A stretch of DNA of 43,750 nucleotides from Paraferrimonas sedimenticola (GTDB taxonomy: Bacteria; Pseudomonadota; Gammaproteobacteria; Enterobacterales; Shewanellaceae): the NCBI RefSeq assembly GCF_002282855.1, contig NZ_NRIR01000014.1:1-43750 (forward strand). Direction: 5' to 3'. Under the pieces are notes generated by a model. The model ran no database searches, was not told the DNA's origin, and saw nothing but the letters and a program-made list of their open reading frames with translations. Below are positions 28,509 through 40,175 of the stretch, piece after piece. The first letter of the stretch is position 1; every line of letters starts with the position of its first letter. Position numbers and translations under genes: made by a program.

Positions 28509-31500
28509 TTATTCGCCTTTGATCACGTCGCTTGTCGCGTTTAGCAGGTCCGCTAGGTTCTGCTCAGCTTCTGATGCGCTCACACCAGTTACCACTTCTT
28601 CTTCTACCACTTCCGCATTTGAGCGGTTTTGATGATAGGCGAAACCGGTACCGGCAGGAATCAGACGACCAACGATAACGTTCTCTTTTAGACCACGCAG
28701 ATTATCAACCTTACCAGCAACCGCTGCTTCGGTTAGTACGCGAGTGGTCTCCTGGAACGAGGCCGCTGAGATGAACGATTCGGTCGCTAGCGAGGCTTTA
28801 GTAATACCCATCAGTTCGCGTTCGAACTCGATAAGCGGCTTACCTTCGGCTTCGCGCTTGCGGTTAGCAATCTTAACGCGTGACACTTCCGCTTGTTCGC
28901 CTTCCAAGAACTCACTGTCGTGGGCCTTAGTGATGATGCATTTACGCAGCATCTGACGAATGATAACTTCAATGTGCTTGTCGTTAATCTTTACACCCTG
29001 CAGACGATAAACGTCTTGCACTTCGTTAACGATGTAGTTAGCCACGTGGTGGATGCCGCGCAGACGCAGAATGTCGTGCGGAGCCTCTGGACCATCGGCG
29101 ATAACTTCACCTTTCTCAACGCGCTCACCTTCGAACACGTTTAGGTTACGCCACTTAGGAATCATTTCCTCGTACGGCTTACCTGTGCCCTCGTCAGTGG
29201 CTGGGGTGATAACCAGACGACGCTTACCTTTAGTCTCTTTACCAAACGAGATAGTACCTGACACTTCGGCCAGAATCGCAGGCTCTTTTGGCTTACGCGC
29301 TTCGAACAAGTCGGCTACGCGTGGCAGACCACCGGTAATATCGCGAGTCTTCGAAGACTCTTGCGGAATACGTGCCAGAGCGTCACCAACGTTAATGCTG
29401 GCGCCATCTTCGATGGTCACAATCGCATTACCAGGCAAGAAGTACTGTGCAGGTACTTCGGTACCAGCGATCATTACGTCTTCACCTTTAGCATCAATCA
29501 GCTTAACCATTGGGCGCATTTCTTTACCCGCGGTTGGACGCTGTGATGGGTCTAGGATCACGATAGAAGACAGACCGGTTAGCTCGTCGGTTTGACGAGT
29601 CATGGTCACACCTTCAATCAGGTCAACGAACTTAATGGTACCAGCTACCTCAGTCACGATTGGGTGCGTGTGCGGATCCCAGTTCGCGATGATTTGGCCA
29701 GCGTCAACGTCGCCGCCTTCTAGTACTTCAAGCACGGTACCGTAAGGTACTTTGTAGCGCTCTTTCTCACGGCCTAGCTCATCGATGATCGCCAGCTCAG
29801 AAGAGCGCGATACGATAACTAGCTTACCTTCACTGTTGGTCACGTGCTTAGCATTGTGCAGTTTCAGGCTACCGGTGTTCTTAACTTGAACATTGTTTTC
29901 CGCAGACGCTCGAGATGCCGCACCACCAATGTGGAAGGTACGCATGGTCAGCTGGGTACCCGGCTCACCAATCGACTGAGCGGCGATAACACCAATGGAC
30001 TCACCCATGTTGGCAATGTGGCCACGAGCCAGGTCACGACCGTAACACTTGGCACAAACACCAAAGTCGGTGTCACAGCTAATAACCGAGCGAACGATAA
30101 CTTCATCAACTGAGTTTTCGTCGATGCGGTCACACCAAGCTTCGTCAAGAAGAGTGTTACGTGGAATCAGAACGTCGGTAGTACCAGGCTGGTACACGTC
30201 TTCGGCAACAACACGGCCCAATACGCGCTCACGCAACGGCTCAACAACGTCACCACCTTCAATCAGCGGCTTCATTACTAGACCTTTGTGAGTACCACAG
30301 TCTTCTTCGATAACGACCAAATCTTGCGCAACGTCAACCAAACGACGGGTTAGGTAACCCGAGTTCGCGGTTTTCAATGCGGTATCGGCTAGACCCTTAC
30401 GAGCACCGTGAGTCGAGATAAAGTACTGGTTTACGTTCAAACCTTCACGGAAGTTAGCCACAATTGGGGTTTCGATGATCGAGCCATCTGGCTTAGCCAT
30501 CAGACCACGCATACCGGCCAACTGACGAATCTGTGCAGCACTACCACGAGCGCCCGAGTCCGCCATCATAAAGATGCTGTTGAACGAGTCTTGATCTTCG
30601 TCTTCACCGTCGCGGTTAACCACGGTTTCAGTCGACAAGTTGTCCATCATAGCCTTGGCCACTTTTTCGTTGGCGCTGGCCCAGATATCAATAACCTTGT
30701 TGTAACGCTCACCGGCGGTAACAAGACCTGACTGGAACTGATCAGAAATCTCTTTAACTTCCGCTTCCGCGTCAGCAATGATGTCTTTCTTCTCTTCCGG
30801 GATAACCATGTCGTTGATACCCACAGACGCACCAGAAATGGTGGCGTAGTGGAAACCTGTGTACATCAGTTGGTCAGCGAAGATAACAGTCGGCTTAAGA
30901 CCCAATTGACGGTAACAGGTGTTCAGAAGCTTAGAAATTTGCTTCTTACCCATGGCTTGGTTAACCAAGTCAAACGACAGACCCTTAGGCATAATTTGCG
31001 AAAGGATGGCACGACCAATGGTGGTGTCGACGATGCGGGTAACCGCTTCTTTTTCGCCGTTGTCTAGTACTTGGTACTCAGTGATACGAACTTTAACGCG
31101 AGCGTGTAGTTCGGCCACTTCGGTGCGGTAGGCTTTTTCAGCTTCGGCAACCGACTCAAATACCATAGCTTCACCACGACCGTTTACGCGGTCACGAGTG
31201 ATGTAGTACAGACCCAACACAACGTCTTGAGAAGGTACGATGATTGGCTCACCGTTCGCTGGCGACAGAATGTTGTTGGTCGACATCATCAGAGCACGGG
31301 CTTCCAACTGAGCTTCTAGCGTCAGCGGAACGTGCACAGCCATTTGGTCACCGTCAAAGTCAGCGTTGTACGCCGCACACACTAGTGGGTGCAGTTGAAT
31401 CGCTTTACCTTCAATTAGTACTGGCTCAAATGCCTGGATACCCAAACGGTGAAGAGTCGGTGCACGGTTAAGTAGTACTGGGTGCTCGCGAATTACTTCG

Positions 31501-32738
31501 TCTAGCACGTCCCATACTTCACCCACTTCGCGCTCAACCATCTTCTTGGCGGCTTTAATGGTAGTGGCAAGACCACGACCTTCTAGCTTGCCGTAGATGA
31601 ATGGCTTGAATAGCTCAAGTGCCATCTTCTTAGGAAGACCACACTGGTGCAGACGCAGGGTAGGACCTACGGTAATTACCGAACGGCCTGAGTAGTCAAC
31701 ACGCTTACCAAGCAAGTTCTGACGGAAACGACCTTGCTTACCTTTGATCATATCGGCCAAAGATTTCAGAGGGCGCTTGTTAGAACCGGTAATCGCACGG
31801 CCACGACGACCGTTGTCTAGCAGGGCATCAACAGACTCTTGCAACATACGCTTTTCGTTGCGCACGATGATGTCTGGAGCCGCTAGGTCTAGAAGACGCT
31901 TCAAACGGTTGTTACGGTTGATCACACGACGGTAAAGGTCGTTTAGATCTGAAGTCGCGAAGCGACCACCGTCCAGCGGTACCAAAGGACGCAAATCCGG
32001 CGGCAATACTGGCAATACTTGTAGGATCATCCACTCTGGCTTGTTGCCAGACTGGTAGAAAGATTCCATCAGCTTAAGACGCTTGGTCACTTTCTTGCGC
32101 TTGGTTTCCGAGTTGATGCTTGGCAACTCTTCGCGCATGATTTCAACTTCTTTTTCCAAGTCGATACCGCGCAGCAATTCTAGAACCGCTTCGGCACCCA
32201 TCTTGGCTTCGAACTCGTCGCCGTACTCTTCAAGTGCATCCAAGTACATTTCTTCGGTCAGCATTTGACCGCGCTCTAGGCTGGTCATGCCCGGCTCGAT
32301 TACAACGAATGATTCGAAGTAGAGTACGCGCTCGATGTCGCGCAGAGTCATGTCTAGCATCAAACCGATGCGAGATGGCAATGACTTCAAGAACCAGATG
32401 TGGGCAACTGGGCTTGCCAGTTCAATGTGACCCATGCGCTCACGACGCACTTTGGTTTGAGTCACTTCAACGCCACACTTCTCACAGATTACACCGCGGT
32501 GCTTAAGGCGCTTGTACTTACCACACAAACACTCGTAATCCTTTACAGGGCCAAAGATACGGGCACAGAAAAGGCCGTCGCGCTCTGGCTTAAAGGTACG
32601 GTAGTTAATGGTTTCCGGCTTTTTAACTTCACCGAATGACCAAGAGCGGATTAGATCTGGAGACGCCAGACCAATCTTGATTCCCTCAAACTCTTCAGTC
32701 TTGTTTTGCTGTTTTAAAAACTTAAGTAAGTCTTTCAC
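28509..32738 (-). CDS. rpoC: RNA polymerase beta' subunit
   Basis: This 1409-residue protein (E. coli 1407) has the N-terminal zinc ribbon (Cys70, Cys72, Cys85, Cys88), the catalytic NADFDGD motif (about 458-464) that chelates the active-site Mg, a second zinc site (the cysteines around 815-900, CGTHKG and [13 protein letters not shown]), and the bridge helix/trigger loop region. No intein or large lineage insertion is apparent. It starts with GTG after a strong AGGAGA site, 75 bp after rpoB. Confidence 0.98.
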   Translation of the reverse strand: MKDLLKFLKQQNKTEEFEGIKIGLASPDLIRSWSFGEVKKPETINYRTFKPERDGLFCARIFGPVKDYECLCGKYKRLKHRGVICEKCGVEVTQTKVRRERMGHIELASPVAHIWFLKSLPSRIGLMLDMTLRDIERVLYFESFVVIEPGMTSLERGQMLTEEMYLDALEEYGDEFEAKMGAEAVLELLRGIDLEKEVEIMREELPSINSETKRKKVTKRLKLMESFYQSGNKPEWMILQVLPVLPPDLRPLVPLDGGRFATSDLNDLYRRVINRNNRLKRLLDLAAPDIIVRNEKRMLQESVDALLDNGRRGRAITGSNKRPLKSLADMIKGKQGRFRQNLLGKRVDYSGRSVITVGPTLRLHQCGLPKKMALELFKPFIYGKLEGRGLATTIKAAKKMVEREVGEVWDVLDEVIREHPVLLNRAPTLHRLGIQAFEPVLIEGKAIQLHPLVCAAYNADFDGDQMAVHVPLTLEAQLEARALMMSTNNILSPANGEPIIVPSQDVVLGLYYITRDRVNGRGEAMVFESVAEAEKAYRTEVAELHARVKVRITEYQVLDNGEKEAVTRIVDTTIGRAILSQIMPKGLSFDLVNQAMGKKQISKLLNTCYRQLGLKPTVIFADQLMYTGFHYATISGASVGINDMVIPEEKKDIIADAEAEVKEISDQFQSGLVTAGERYNKVIDIWASANEKVAKAMMDNLSTETVVNRDGEDEDQDSFNSIFMMADSGARGSAAQIRQLAGMRGLMAKPDGSIIETPIVANFREGLNVNQYFISTHGARKGLADTALKTANSGYLTRRLVDVAQDLVVIEEDCGTHKGLVMKPLIEGGDVVEPLRERVLGRVVAEDVYQPGTTDVLIPRNTLLDEAWCDRIDENSVDEVIVRSVISCDTDFGVCAKCYGRDLARGHIANMGESIGVIAAQSIGEPGTQLTMRTFHIGGAASRASAENNVQVKNTGSLKLHNAKHVTNSEGKLVIVSRSSELAIIDELGREKERYKVPYGTVLEVLEGGDVDAGQIIANWDPHTHPIVTEVAGTIKFVDLIEGVTMTRQTDELTGLSSIVILDPSQRPTAGKEMRPMVKLIDAKGEDVMIAGTEVPAQYFLPGNAIVTIEDGASINVGDALARIPQESSKTRDITGGLPRVADLFEARKPKEPAILAEVSGTISFGKETKGKRRLVITPATDEGTGKPYEEMIPKWRNLNVFEGERVEKGEVIADGPEAPHDILRLRGIHHVANYIVNEVQDVYRLQGVKINDKHIEVIIRQMLRKCIITKAHDSEFLEGEQAEVSRVKIANRKREAEGKPLIEFERELMGITKASLATESFISAASFQETTRVLTEAAVAGKVDNLRGLKENVIVGRLIPAGTGFAYHQNRSNAEVVEEEVVTGVSASEAEQNLADLLNATSDVIKGE

Positions 32739-32764
32739 GTTTTTCTCCTAGAGGAGTTAAACAC

Positions 32765-32789
32765 GGTAGCCCGACCCCGCCGGGCTACC
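32765..32789 (-). other. Intercistronic stem-loop between rpoB and rpoC
   Basis: The 9-bp stem GGTAGCCCG-ACCCCGC-CGGGCTACC is not followed by a U-run, so it is unlikely to be a terminator. It may protect or separate the rpoB and rpoC messages. Confidence 0.6.
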
Positions 32790-32813
32790 CTACCTGATAC
32801 GAATGCCTTCGGC

Positions 32814-35800
32814 TTATTCCTGATCCAGCTCGATGTGGATACCCAACGAGCGAATTTCTTTCAGCAATACATTGAAGGATTCTGGCATACCAGGTTGCAT
32901 CTGGTGGTTGCCATCAACGATGTTCTTGTACATCTGAGTACGACCGTTCACATCGTCCGACTTAACAGTCAACATCTCTTGCAAGGTGTAAGCAGCACCG
33001 TAAGCTTCAAGTGCCCATACTTCCATCTCACCGAAACGCTGACCACCGAACTGTGCTTTACCACCCAGCGGCTGCTGAGTAACCAAGCTGTAAGAACCGG
33101 TAGAACGCGCGTGCATCTTGTCATCAACCAAGTGGTTCAGTTTCAGCATGTACATGTAACCCACGGTTACAGGACGCTCAAACTCACGACCGGTACGACC
33201 GTCGCACAGAACCAGCTGACCAGAAGTCGGCAGGTCGGCTAGTGCAAGCATGTCCTTGATCTCAGACTCTTTGGCACCATCGAACGCAGGCGTTGCAGTT
33301 GGAATACCGCCACGCAAGTTCTTGGCCAGACGAATTAGCTCGTCATCAGAGAAGGTGTCGATGTCGACCACTTGCTGACAGTCATCACCCAGCTCGTACA
33401 CCTGCTTGATGTAGCTGCGCAATTCTGCCAACTCGCGCTGCTCTTCTAGCATGGCGCTGATCTTGTCACCGATGCCCTTAGCAGCAGCACCCAGGTGAAC
33501 CTCAAGAACCTGACCGATGTTCATACGCGATGGTACACCCAATGGGTTGAGCACGATGTCAACTGGGTTACCCTTCTCGTCGTAAGGCATGTCTTCCACA
33601 GGAACAATGGTAGAAATTACACCTTTGTTACCGTGACGACCCGCCATCTTGTCACCAGGTTGCAGACGACGCTTAACCGCTAGGTAAACCTTAACGATCT
33701 TCAGTACGCCTGGGTTCAGGTCGTCGCCTTGAGTGATCTTGCGACGCTTGATGTCGAACTTCTTGTCGAATTCAGCTTTCAGCTCGATGTTCTGCTCAGC
33801 CAGTTGCTCGAGTTGCGACTGCTGATCTTCATCGCTCAAGCTCTGCTCAAGCCACTTCTGACGTGGAATCGCATCGATTGCCGCGTCATCCATGCCTGAC
33901 GCTACTAGTAGCGAGCGAGCACGGCTTAGGATGCCGTCTTCCAGAATCTGGAATTCTTCGGTCAAATCCTTCTTGGCTTCGGCCAGGTGCATCTCTTCGA
34001 TTTCGATAGCACGCTTGTCTTTTTCTACACCGTCACGGGTAAATACTTGAACATCGATTACGGTACCAGTTACAGAGTTAGGTACGCGCAGCGAGCTGTC
34101 TTTAACGTCAGAGGCTTTTTCACCGAAGATGGCACGCAACAGCTTCTCTTCTGGAGTCAGCTGGGTTTCGCCTTTTGGAGTTACCTTACCTACCAGAATG
34201 TCGCCGCCTTTTACTTCAGCGCCGATGTATACGATGCCAGACTCATCCAGCTTAGAAAGCGCAGACTCACCAACGTTTGGAATGTCAGCAGAGATTTCCT
34301 CTGGACCCAACTTGGTGTCACGAGCGATACAAGAAAGCTCTTGGATGTGAATGGTGGTGAAACGATCTTCTTGCGCAACGCGCTCAGAAATTAGGATCGA
34401 ATCCTCAAAGTTGTAACCGTTCCAAGGCATGAAGGCGATGCGCATGTTTTGACCCAGCGCCAAATCACCCAAATCGGTCGAAGGACCGTCAGCCAGTACG
34501 TCACCGCGAACCACTGGGTCGCCAACGCTACAGCAAGGACGTTGGTTAATGCAGGTGTTCTGGTTAGAGCGGGTGTACTTGGTCAGGTTGTAGATGTCGA
34601 TACCGGCTTCGCCTGGAACCAACTCTTCTTCGTTAACCTTAACCACGATGCGGCCAGCATCAACGTAGTCGATAGAACCGCCACGCTTAGCTACCACAGT
34701 TACACCAGAGTCAACCGCTACAGCACGCTCGATACCAGTACCAACTAGCGGCTTGTCAGCGCGCAGAGTCGGAACAGCCTGACGTTGCATGTTCGAGCCC
34801 ATCAATGCACGGTTAGCATCGTCGTGCTCTAGGAACGGAATCAAAGACGCCGCCACAGAAATAATTTGCTGTGGAGATACGTCCATATAATCGATCTTGT
34901 CGGCAGACATAAAGGTAGATTCACCTTTGTGGCGACAAGGAATCAGTTCGTCTACTAGGTGACCTTTCGCATCAACGTTGGCGTTGGCGTTAGCAACGAT
35001 GTGGTTACCTTCTTCGATAGCTGATAGGTAATCAACTTCGTCGGTAATCACGCCGTCTTTAACGCGGCGATAAGGGGTTTCTAGGAAACCAAACTCGTTA
35101 GTACGAGAGTAGCTTGATAACGAGTTGATCAGACCAATGTTTGGACCTTCAGGGGTCTCAATTGGACACAGACGACCGTAGTGAGTTGGGTGAACGTCAC
35201 GAACCTCAAAGCCAGCGCGCTCACGAGTCAAACCACCAGGACCAAGAGCCGAAATACGACGCTTGTGAGTCACTTCTGATAGTGGGTTGTTTTGGTCCAT
35301 GAACTGAGACAGTTGGCTTGAACCAAAGAACTCTTTAACCGCAGCTGAGATTGGCTTGGCGTTGATTAGGTCTTGCGGCATTAGCGCGTCAAGATCACCA
35401 AGGCTCAAACGCTCGCGCACAGCGCGTTCTACGCGAACCAAACCTACGCGGAATTGGTTCTCGGCCATTTCACCAACTGAACGAATACGGCGGTTACCCA
35501 AGTGGTCGATGTCGTCCACTTCGTCTAGACCGTTGCGAATGTCGATGATTTTCTTCATCACAGCAACGATGTCTTCTTTGCTCAGGGTACCAGCGCCAGT
35601 GTCTTCACCCATGCCCAGACGGCGGTTGAACTTCATGCGACCAACGGTCGATAGGTCGTAACGCTCGTCAGAGAAGAACAGGTTGTCGAACAAGGCTTCA
35701 GCCGCATCTTTTGTTGGCGGCTCACCAGGACGCATCATACGGTAGATTTCTACCAGAGCTTCTAGGCGGTTGGTGGTGCTATCGATATTCAGGGTGTCTG

Positions 35801-36845
35801 AAATATAGGCACCGTGGTCTAGATCATTGATAAACAGGGTGCTGAACGCTTTGATTTTGGCTTGCGACAGAGCGGCAATGCTTTCCAAAGTCAGTTCAGA
35901 GTTGGCCGCAACGATAACTTCACCAGACTCTTTGTCGATGTAGTCTTCAGCAGCGCGTTTTTCGGTCACGTACTCTAGTGGTACTTCAAGCTCGGTCATG
36001 CCTTGCTTATCTAGGGTACGAATGTGACGGGCAGTAATGCGACGACCGGTCTCAACCAATACATCACCGTTCTTGTCGATGATGTCAAAGCTGGCAGTTT
36101 CACCGCGCAAACGCTCTGGAATCAGCTCCATCACCAACTTATCTTTCTTGATCTTGAAGTTAGTGCGTTCGAAGAAGGTGTCCAGAATCTCTTGAGTACT
36201 GTACTCAAGGGCGCGCAGGATGATAGTCGCTGGTAGTTTACGGCGACGGTCAATACGCACAAATAGGCTATCTTTCGGGTCGAACTCGAAGTCCAACCAA
36301 GAGCCGCGGTAAGGGATCACTCGAGCGTTGTACAACACTTTACCTGACGAGTGAGTTTTACCACGGTCGTGATCGAAGAATACACCAGGGCTACGGTGCA
36401 ACTGAGATACGATCACACGCTCAGTACCATTGATTACAAAAGTACCGTTTTCAGTCATCAATGGGATATCACCCATGTAGACTTCTTGTTCTTTTACGTC
36501 TTTTACGGTACCCGCTGGTGCGTCTCTATCGTAGAGCACCAAGCGCAGTTTCACGCGTAACGGTTTTGAATAAGTCACACCACGGATTTGACATTCTTTA
36601 ACGTCAAATACCGGCTCGCCTAGACGGTAGCTAACGTACTGTAGCTCCGAGTTTCCAGAAAAGCTCTTGATGGGGAATACACTGCGAAAAGCGGCTTCAA
36701 AGCCACGCTCGCCAGTGGGGTCTTGGTCGATAAATTTGCTGAATGAATCCAGCTGAATAGACAGTAGGTAAGGGATATCCAATACTTGTGGACGCTTACC
36801 AAAGTCCTTACGAATACGCTTCTTTTCAGAATAGGAGTAAACCAT
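32814..36845 (-). CDS. rpoB: RNA polymerase beta subunit
   Basis: This 1343-residue protein (E. coli 1342) has the rifampicin pocket intact: [20 protein letters not shown] followed by [11 protein letters not shown] has the usual susceptible residues (Asp516, His526, Ser531 by E. coli numbering). The late [12 protein letters not shown] catalytic-core motif is present. There is no intein or truncation. It is third in the rplJ-rplL-rpoB-rpoC unit, 229 bp after rplL with an attenuator-like hairpin between them. Confidence 0.98.
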   Translation of the reverse strand: MVYSYSEKKRIRKDFGKRPQVLDIPYLLSIQLDSFSKFIDQDPTGERGFEAAFRSVFPIKSFSGNSELQYVSYRLGEPVFDVKECQIRGVTYSKPLRVKLRLVLYDRDAPAGTVKDVKEQEVYMGDIPLMTENGTFVINGTERVIVSQLHRSPGVFFDHDRGKTHSSGKVLYNARVIPYRGSWLDFEFDPKDSLFVRIDRRRKLPATIILRALEYSTQEILDTFFERTNFKIKKDKLVMELIPERLRGETASFDIIDKNGDVLVETGRRITARHIRTLDKQGMTELEVPLEYVTEKRAAEDYIDKESGEVIVAANSELTLESIAALSQAKIKAFSTLFINDLDHGAYISDTLNIDSTTNRLEALVEIYRMMRPGEPPTKDAAEALFDNLFFSDERYDLSTVGRMKFNRRLGMGEDTGAGTLSKEDIVAVMKKIIDIRNGLDEVDDIDHLGNRRIRSVGEMAENQFRVGLVRVERAVRERLSLGDLDALMPQDLINAKPISAAVKEFFGSSQLSQFMDQNNPLSEVTHKRRISALGPGGLTRERAGFEVRDVHPTHYGRLCPIETPEGPNIGLINSLSSYSRTNEFGFLETPYRRVKDGVITDEVDYLSAIEEGNHIVANANANVDAKGHLVDELIPCRHKGESTFMSADKIDYMDVSPQQIISVAASLIPFLEHDDANRALMGSNMQRQAVPTLRADKPLVGTGIERAVAVDSGVTVVAKRGGSIDYVDAGRIVVKVNEEELVPGEAGIDIYNLTKYTRSNQNTCINQRPCCSVGDPVVRGDVLADGPSTDLGDLALGQNMRIAFMPWNGYNFEDSILISERVAQEDRFTTIHIQELSCIARDTKLGPEEISADIPNVGESALSKLDESGIVYIGAEVKGGDILVGKVTPKGETQLTPEEKLLRAIFGEKASDVKDSSLRVPNSVTGTVIDVQVFTRDGVEKDKRAIEIEEMHLAEAKKDLTEEFQILEDGILSRARSLLVASGMDDAAIDAIPRQKWLEQSLSDEDQQSQLEQLAEQNIELKAEFDKKFDIKRRKITQGDDLNPGVLKIVKVYLAVKRRLQPGDKMAGRHGNKGVISTIVPVEDMPYDEKGNPVDIVLNPLGVPSRMNIGQVLEVHLGAAAKGIGDKISAMLEEQRELAELRSYIKQVYELGDDCQQVVDIDTFSDDELIRLAKNLRGGIPTATPAFDGAKESEIKDMLALADLPTSGQLVLCDGRTGREFERPVTVGYMYMLKLNHLVDDKMHARSTGSYSLVTQQPLGGKAQFGGQRFGEMEVWALEAYGAAYTLQEMLTVKSDDVNGRTQMYKNIVDGNHQMQPGMPESFNVLLKEIRSLGIHIELDQE

Positions 36846-37003
36846 GGGTTTCCTCTAGCTGGCTGATAACTGACCCAAACTGTTCTTCATGAACAGCCTG
36901 CTTATCCGTCACCGTTTGAGCAAGACCCTAGCCAATAATCTCTGCGAGGGACCGCGATGCGTTTGGCGAATACGGTGCAAAAAATCGCCAACGCTTACAG
37001 CGC

Positions 37004-37036
37004 AAAAAGCCTGATGGTTAAAAAACCATCAGGCTT
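37004..37036 (-). terminator. Attenuator between rplL and rpoB
   Basis: A 13-bp stem, AAGCCTGATGGTT / AACCATCAGGCTT with a 4-nt loop, is followed on the minus strand by only a short U-run and then GCGC. E. coli has a partial terminator at the same place that makes the r-proteins more abundant than the polymerase subunits. The remaining spacer (36846-37003) shows no clear promoter. Confidence 0.85.
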
Positions 37037-37074
37037 GCCTAATTGCTTAGGCGCGTAAACTGTCGATAGACAGA

Positions 37075-37443
37075 TTACTTGATTTCAACAGAAGCGCCGG
37101 CTTCTTCTAGAGTCTTCTTCAACTCTTCGGCTTCTTCTTTAGAAATACCTTCTTTAACAGCAACTGGAGCTGATTCTACCATACCTTTAGCTTCTTTCAA
37201 GCCAAGACCGGTAGCGCCACGAACGGCCTTAATAGCAGCAACTTTGTTACCGCCAGCAGCAGCTAGGATCACGTCAAATTCGGTTTTCTCTTCAGCAGCG
37301 GCAGCTTCGCCTGCGCCACCGGCAACTACTGCAGCAGCAGCAGAAACACCGAACTTCTCTTCCATAGCTTCGATCAGTTCAACAACTTGCATTACAGACA
37401 TTTCTGCAACTGCGTCTAGGATTTGCTCGTTAGTGATAGACAT
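37075..37443 (-). CDS. rplL: 50S ribosomal protein L7/L12
   Basis: A 122-residue acidic stalk protein with an N-terminal dimerisation helix region (about 1-35), an Ala/Gly-rich hinge (about 37-52) and a C-terminal factor-binding domain ([20 protein letters not shown]). It recruits EF-Tu and EF-G, both encoded in this window. It is cotranscribed with rplJ. Confidence 0.98.
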   Translation of the reverse strand: MSITNEQILDAVAEMSVMQVVELIEAMEEKFGVSAAAAVVAGGAGEAAAAEEKTEFDVILAAAGGNKVAAIKAVRGATGLGLKEAKGMVESAPVAVKEGISKEEAEELKKTLEEAGASVEIK

Positions 37444-37497
37444 AACAATTCTCTCTAAAGTCTAAATTCTGTTTAATTTGCGAATGCCAGCCGGAAA

Positions 37498-37986
37498 TTA
37501 AGCGGCTTCTTTGGCATCGCGAATAGCTGCGATAGTACGTACCAGCTTGCCGGCAGAAGCTTCTTTCATAGTCATCATCAACTGTGCAATAGCTTCGTCG
37601 TAAGTTGGTAGTTTCGCCAATAGTTCTACGTCAGCGACAGCGCCTTCAAAGGCTGCAGCTTTAACTTCGAAGTTCTCTTGGGTCTTTGCGAAGTCTTTGA
37701 AAAGACGCGCAGCAGCACCTGGGTGCTCGTTAGAGAATGCAATCAAAGTTGGACCAGTGAATGTCTCAAGCAGACACTCATAGTCAGTGCCTTCAACAGC
37801 ACGACGCAACAGGGTGTTACGAACTACGCGAACGTAAACGCCAGCTTCACGAGCTTGCTTACGTAGGCCAGTCATGTCACCCACAGTTACACCGCGTGAG
37901 TCGGCTACAACTGCAGACAGGGCACCTTTGGCAGCTTCGTTGACTTCAGCAACAATTGCTTTCTTGTCTTGAAGGTTTAATGCCAT
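37498..37986 (-). CDS. rplJ: 50S ribosomal protein L10
   Basis: A 162-residue L10 with an N-terminal 23S-binding domain and a C-terminal helix (about 135-162) that anchors L7/L12 dimers. The L10-L12 complex represses this operon in E. coli by binding the rplJ leader, which is recognisable here. The ribosome site is AGGAGA. Confidence 0.97.
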   Translation of the reverse strand: MALNLQDKKAIVAEVNEAAKGALSAVVADSRGVTVGDMTGLRKQAREAGVYVRVVRNTLLRRAVEGTDYECLLETFTGPTLIAFSNEHPGAAARLFKDFAKTQENFEVKAAAFEGAVADVELLAKLPTYDEAIAQLMMTMKEASAGKLVRTIAAIRDAKEAA

Positions 37987-38210
37987 TGGATAATCTCCTG
38001 GATTCTACCCGGGGTAACCCCGGAATTTACCACGCCAAATCAAAAGCGATTTGGCCATTTACGGTGAAGAGTCCAGTACAAAAATTCAATTCATACTAGG
38101 GGGGTCTCACACCGTCTACGTAGGAAATTAAGTTTTGCGGAAATCCGCTCCACACCTACGGTCTTGGACGGGAGTTGGTCAGCCTAAACTGCCAACTCCA
38201 ACCCACAAAG
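37987..38210 (-). promoter_or_regulatory. L10 leader: autoregulatory 5' UTR of rplJ
   Basis: The roughly 225-nt leader contains GGAGTTGG / CCAACTCC (8-bp stem, 38171-38199), then a region with GTAGGTGTGGAG and CCTACGTAGACGGTGTGAGACC (together in the rc of about 38095-38165). The latter resembles the L10(L12)4-binding part of the E. coli leader. A GC hairpin CCGGGG-TAA-CCCCGG (38009-38023) lies next to the rplJ ribosome site. Homology is judged from memory of the E. coli element. Confidence 0.75.
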
Positions 38211-38217
38211 GCGGCCG

Positions 38218-38246
38218 ATTATAAAGTAATCGACTGACCTTGTAAA
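38218..38246 (-). promoter_or_regulatory. rplJ promoter
   Basis: The minus strand has TTTACA (rc 38241-38246), a 17-bp spacer and a perfect TATAAT (rc 38218-38223). The -35 sits directly at the rplA stop codon. This matches the E. coli promoter between rplA and rplJ. Confidence 0.85.
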
Positions 38247-38247
38247 T

Positions 38248-38955
38248 TTAGTTTGTGCCAGTAGTGTTCAAGCTAGCTTGGTCAAGCGAAACACCTGCGC
38301 CCATAGTGGTGCTGATGCTTACTTTCTTGATGTATACACCTTTAGCAGAAGACGGCTTGGCCTTCTTAAGTGCAACCAACAAAGCTTCCAAGTTTTCTTG
38401 AATTTGCTGTGGCTCAAAGTTCACCTTACCAATGGTAGTGTGAATGATACCGTTCTTGTCGTTGCGGTAACGAACCTGACCGGCTTTGGCGTTCTTAACG
38501 GCTTCGGCAACGTTTGGAGTTACAGTACCGGTTTTAGGGTTAGGCATCAGGCCGCGTGGGCCCAAGATTTGACCCAGTTGACCGACCACACGCATAGCGT
38601 CTGGAGAAGCAACTACTACGTCGAAGTTCATTTCGCCTTTCTTAACTTGCTCAGCCAGGTCTTCCATACCTACCAAATCAGCACCAGCTTCTTTGGCGGC
38701 GTCAGCGTTGGCGCCTTGGGTGAACACAGCTACACGAACGTCACGACCGGTGCCGTGAGGCAGTACGGTGGCGCCACGTACGTTTTGGTCCGATTTACGT
38801 GGGTCTACGCCCAAGTTTACGGCCGCGTCAACACTTTCAACGAACTTAGCGGTGGCTAGCTCTTTGATCAGAGCGATAGCTTCGTTAATTTCGTACTCTT
38901 TGGTGACTTCTACTTTTTCGCGGATTACGCGCATGCGCTTAGAAAGCTTTGCCAT
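38248..38955 (-). CDS. rplA: 50S ribosomal protein L1
   Basis: A 235-residue L1 ([22 protein letters not shown]..., [18 protein letters not shown]). It forms the mobile L1 stalk at the E site and in E. coli represses rplKA by binding the rplK leader. It starts 4 bp after rplK. Confidence 0.97.
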   Translation of the reverse strand: MAKLSKRMRVIREKVEVTKEYEINEAIALIKELATAKFVESVDAAVNLGVDPRKSDQNVRGATVLPHGTGRDVRVAVFTQGANADAAKEAGADLVGMEDLAEQVKKGEMNFDVVVASPDAMRVVGQLGQILGPRGLMPNPKTGTVTPNVAEAVKNAKAGQVRYRNDKNGIIHTTIGKVNFEPQQIQENLEALLVALKKAKPSSAKGVYIKKVSISTTMGAGVSLDQASLNTTGTN

Positions 38956-38959
38956 CGTC

Positions 38960-39388
38960 TTAGTCCTCTACTACCAGGCCCATAGAACGGGCAGTACCTT
39001 CGATAGAACTCATCATTGCTTCAACGTCAGCGCCAGTCATGTCTTGGGCTTTGGTTTCAGCGATTTCGCGTACTTGTGCAGATTTAACAGTACCAACCTT
39101 TTCAGTGTTAGGACGGCCAGAACCTGACTTAAGACCAGCAGCTTTCAACAATAGGAAAGACGCAGGTGGAGTTTTGGTTTCGAAGGTGAAAGAACGGTCG
39201 TTGTAAACAGTAATTACAACTGGAATCGGCATACCTTTGTCGAACTTGTCAGTACGAGCGTTGAATGCTTTACAGAATTCCATGATGTTCACACCGTGCT
39301 GACCCAGAGCTGGACCAACTGGTGGCGACGGGTTAGCAGCGCCAGCTGCTACTTGAAGCTTGATATAAGCTTGGACTTTCTTAGCCAT
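38960..39388 (-). CDS. rplK: 50S ribosomal protein L11
   Basis: From the ATG at 39388 ([19 protein letters not shown] site 7 nt upstream) L11 has 142 residues as in E. coli. The eight-codon upstream extension is rejected. The proline-rich segment [17 protein letters not shown] and the C-terminal rRNA-binding domain are intact. L11 is needed for RelA-dependent stringent response. Confidence 0.97.
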   Translation of the reverse strand: MAKKVQAYIKLQVAAGAANPSPPVGPALGQHGVNIMEFCKAFNARTDKFDKGMPIPVVITVYNDRSFTFETKTPPASFLLLKAAGLKSGSGRPNTEKVGTVKSAQVREIAETKAQDMTGADVEAMMSSIEGTARSMGLVVED

Positions 39389-39454
39389 TTTCAATTCCTC
39401 ATTTGGGTTCAAACACCGTGATTTGCTTGAGCAATTCGACGGCTCCCCGGTAAC

Positions 39455-39481
39455 AAAAAAGCCTTACCAAAAAGTAAGGGC
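39455..39481 (-). promoter_or_regulatory. Hairpin with U6 at the very start of the rplK transcript
   Basis: GCCTTAC / GTAAGG(G)C, with one bulge and a 6-nt loop, is followed on the minus strand by TTTTTT (rc 39455-39460). The stem begins at about the predicted transcription start (about 39480), unusually early for an intrinsic terminator. Confidence 0.6.
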
Positions 39482-39486
39482 AGCGA

Positions 39487-39515
39487 ATTATACGGAATCT
39501 GAGGTTCGATTCCAA
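39487..39515 (-). promoter_or_regulatory. rplKA promoter
   Basis: The minus strand has TTGGAA (rc 39510-39515), a 17-bp spacer and a perfect TATAAT (rc 39487-39492). It lies between the nusG terminator and rplK. Confidence 0.85.
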
Positions 39516-39566
39516 AGTATTTTTGAATCTTTTTTAATCAGCGACCCTTTGCCACCGAACGGCCAC

Positions 39567-39594
39567 AAAAAAAGCGGCCCTTAAGCCGCTTTTT
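39567..39594 (-). terminator. Terminator of secE-nusG
   Basis: The stem AAAAGCGGC / GCCGCTTTT with a 6-nt loop is followed on the minus strand by seven T, about 20 bp past the nusG stop. Confidence 0.92.
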
Positions 39595-39614
39595 GTCGCT
39601 TCGATAAAGACTTA

Positions 39615-40166
39615 CTAGCTCTTTTCGATTTGCGCAAACTCTAGGTCTACAGGAGTCGAACGGCCGAAAATCATAACCGACACTTTTACGCGGTTCTTTT
39701 CGTAATCCACTTCTTCCACGGTACCGTTAAAGTCGGCAAACGGACCTTCGGTAACGCGAACCACTTCACCGGGCTCAAACATAGTGCGCGGCGTTGGCGA
39801 CTCAACATTGTCTTGTAGACGTTGCAAAATAGCATCGGCTTCGCGATCGCTAATTGGCGCTGGACGGTCAGAGGTACCGCCAATGAAGCCCATTACGCGA
39901 GGGATGTTGCGAACCAAGTGCCAGCTAGCGTCGTTCATGTCCATTTGGACCAACACATAGCCTGGGAAGAATTTGCGCTCACTCTTGCGGCGTTGGCCGC
40001 CGCGCATTTCTACCACTTCTTCGGTAGGTACTAGAACTTCACCAAAATGGTCTTCCATTTCGTGCATCTTGATGTGCTCTTTAAGCGACTTGGCAACACG
40101 GGCTTCATAGCCTGAGAAGGCTTGTACCACGTACCAACGTTTTTTCGCTTCAGCAGTTTCGCTCAT
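39615..40166 (-). CDS. nusG: Transcription termination/antitermination factor NusG
   Basis: A 183-residue NusG with an N-terminal NGN domain (about 10-120, [12 protein letters not shown]) that binds the RNA polymerase clamp and a C-terminal KOW domain (about 128-183, [20 protein letters not shown]) that binds Rho or S10. The length is close to E. coli (181). It follows secE by 9 bp and is closed by a terminator. Confidence 0.98.
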   Translation of the reverse strand: MSETAEAKKRWYVVQAFSGYEARVAKSLKEHIKMHEMEDHFGEVLVPTEEVVEMRGGQRRKSERKFFPGYVLVQMDMNDASWHLVRNIPRVMGFIGGTSDRPAPISDREADAILQRLQDNVESPTPRTMFEPGEVVRVTEGPFADFNGTVEEVDYEKNRVKVSVMIFGRSTPVDLEFAQIEKS

Positions 40167-40175
40167 TGATCAGTC

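Noticed and set aside
29053..29595. 180-codon open frame antisense to rpoC
   Set aside because: Shadow of the rpoC coding frame; there is no start context and the sense gene is full length.
28509..36845. Possible inteins or insertions in RpoB/RpoC
   Set aside because: Lengths (1343 and 1409) match E. coli within two residues and all core motifs are continuous.
38278..38859. 193-codon open frame antisense to rplA
   Set aside because: Shadow of rplA; the residue composition mirrors its complementary codons.
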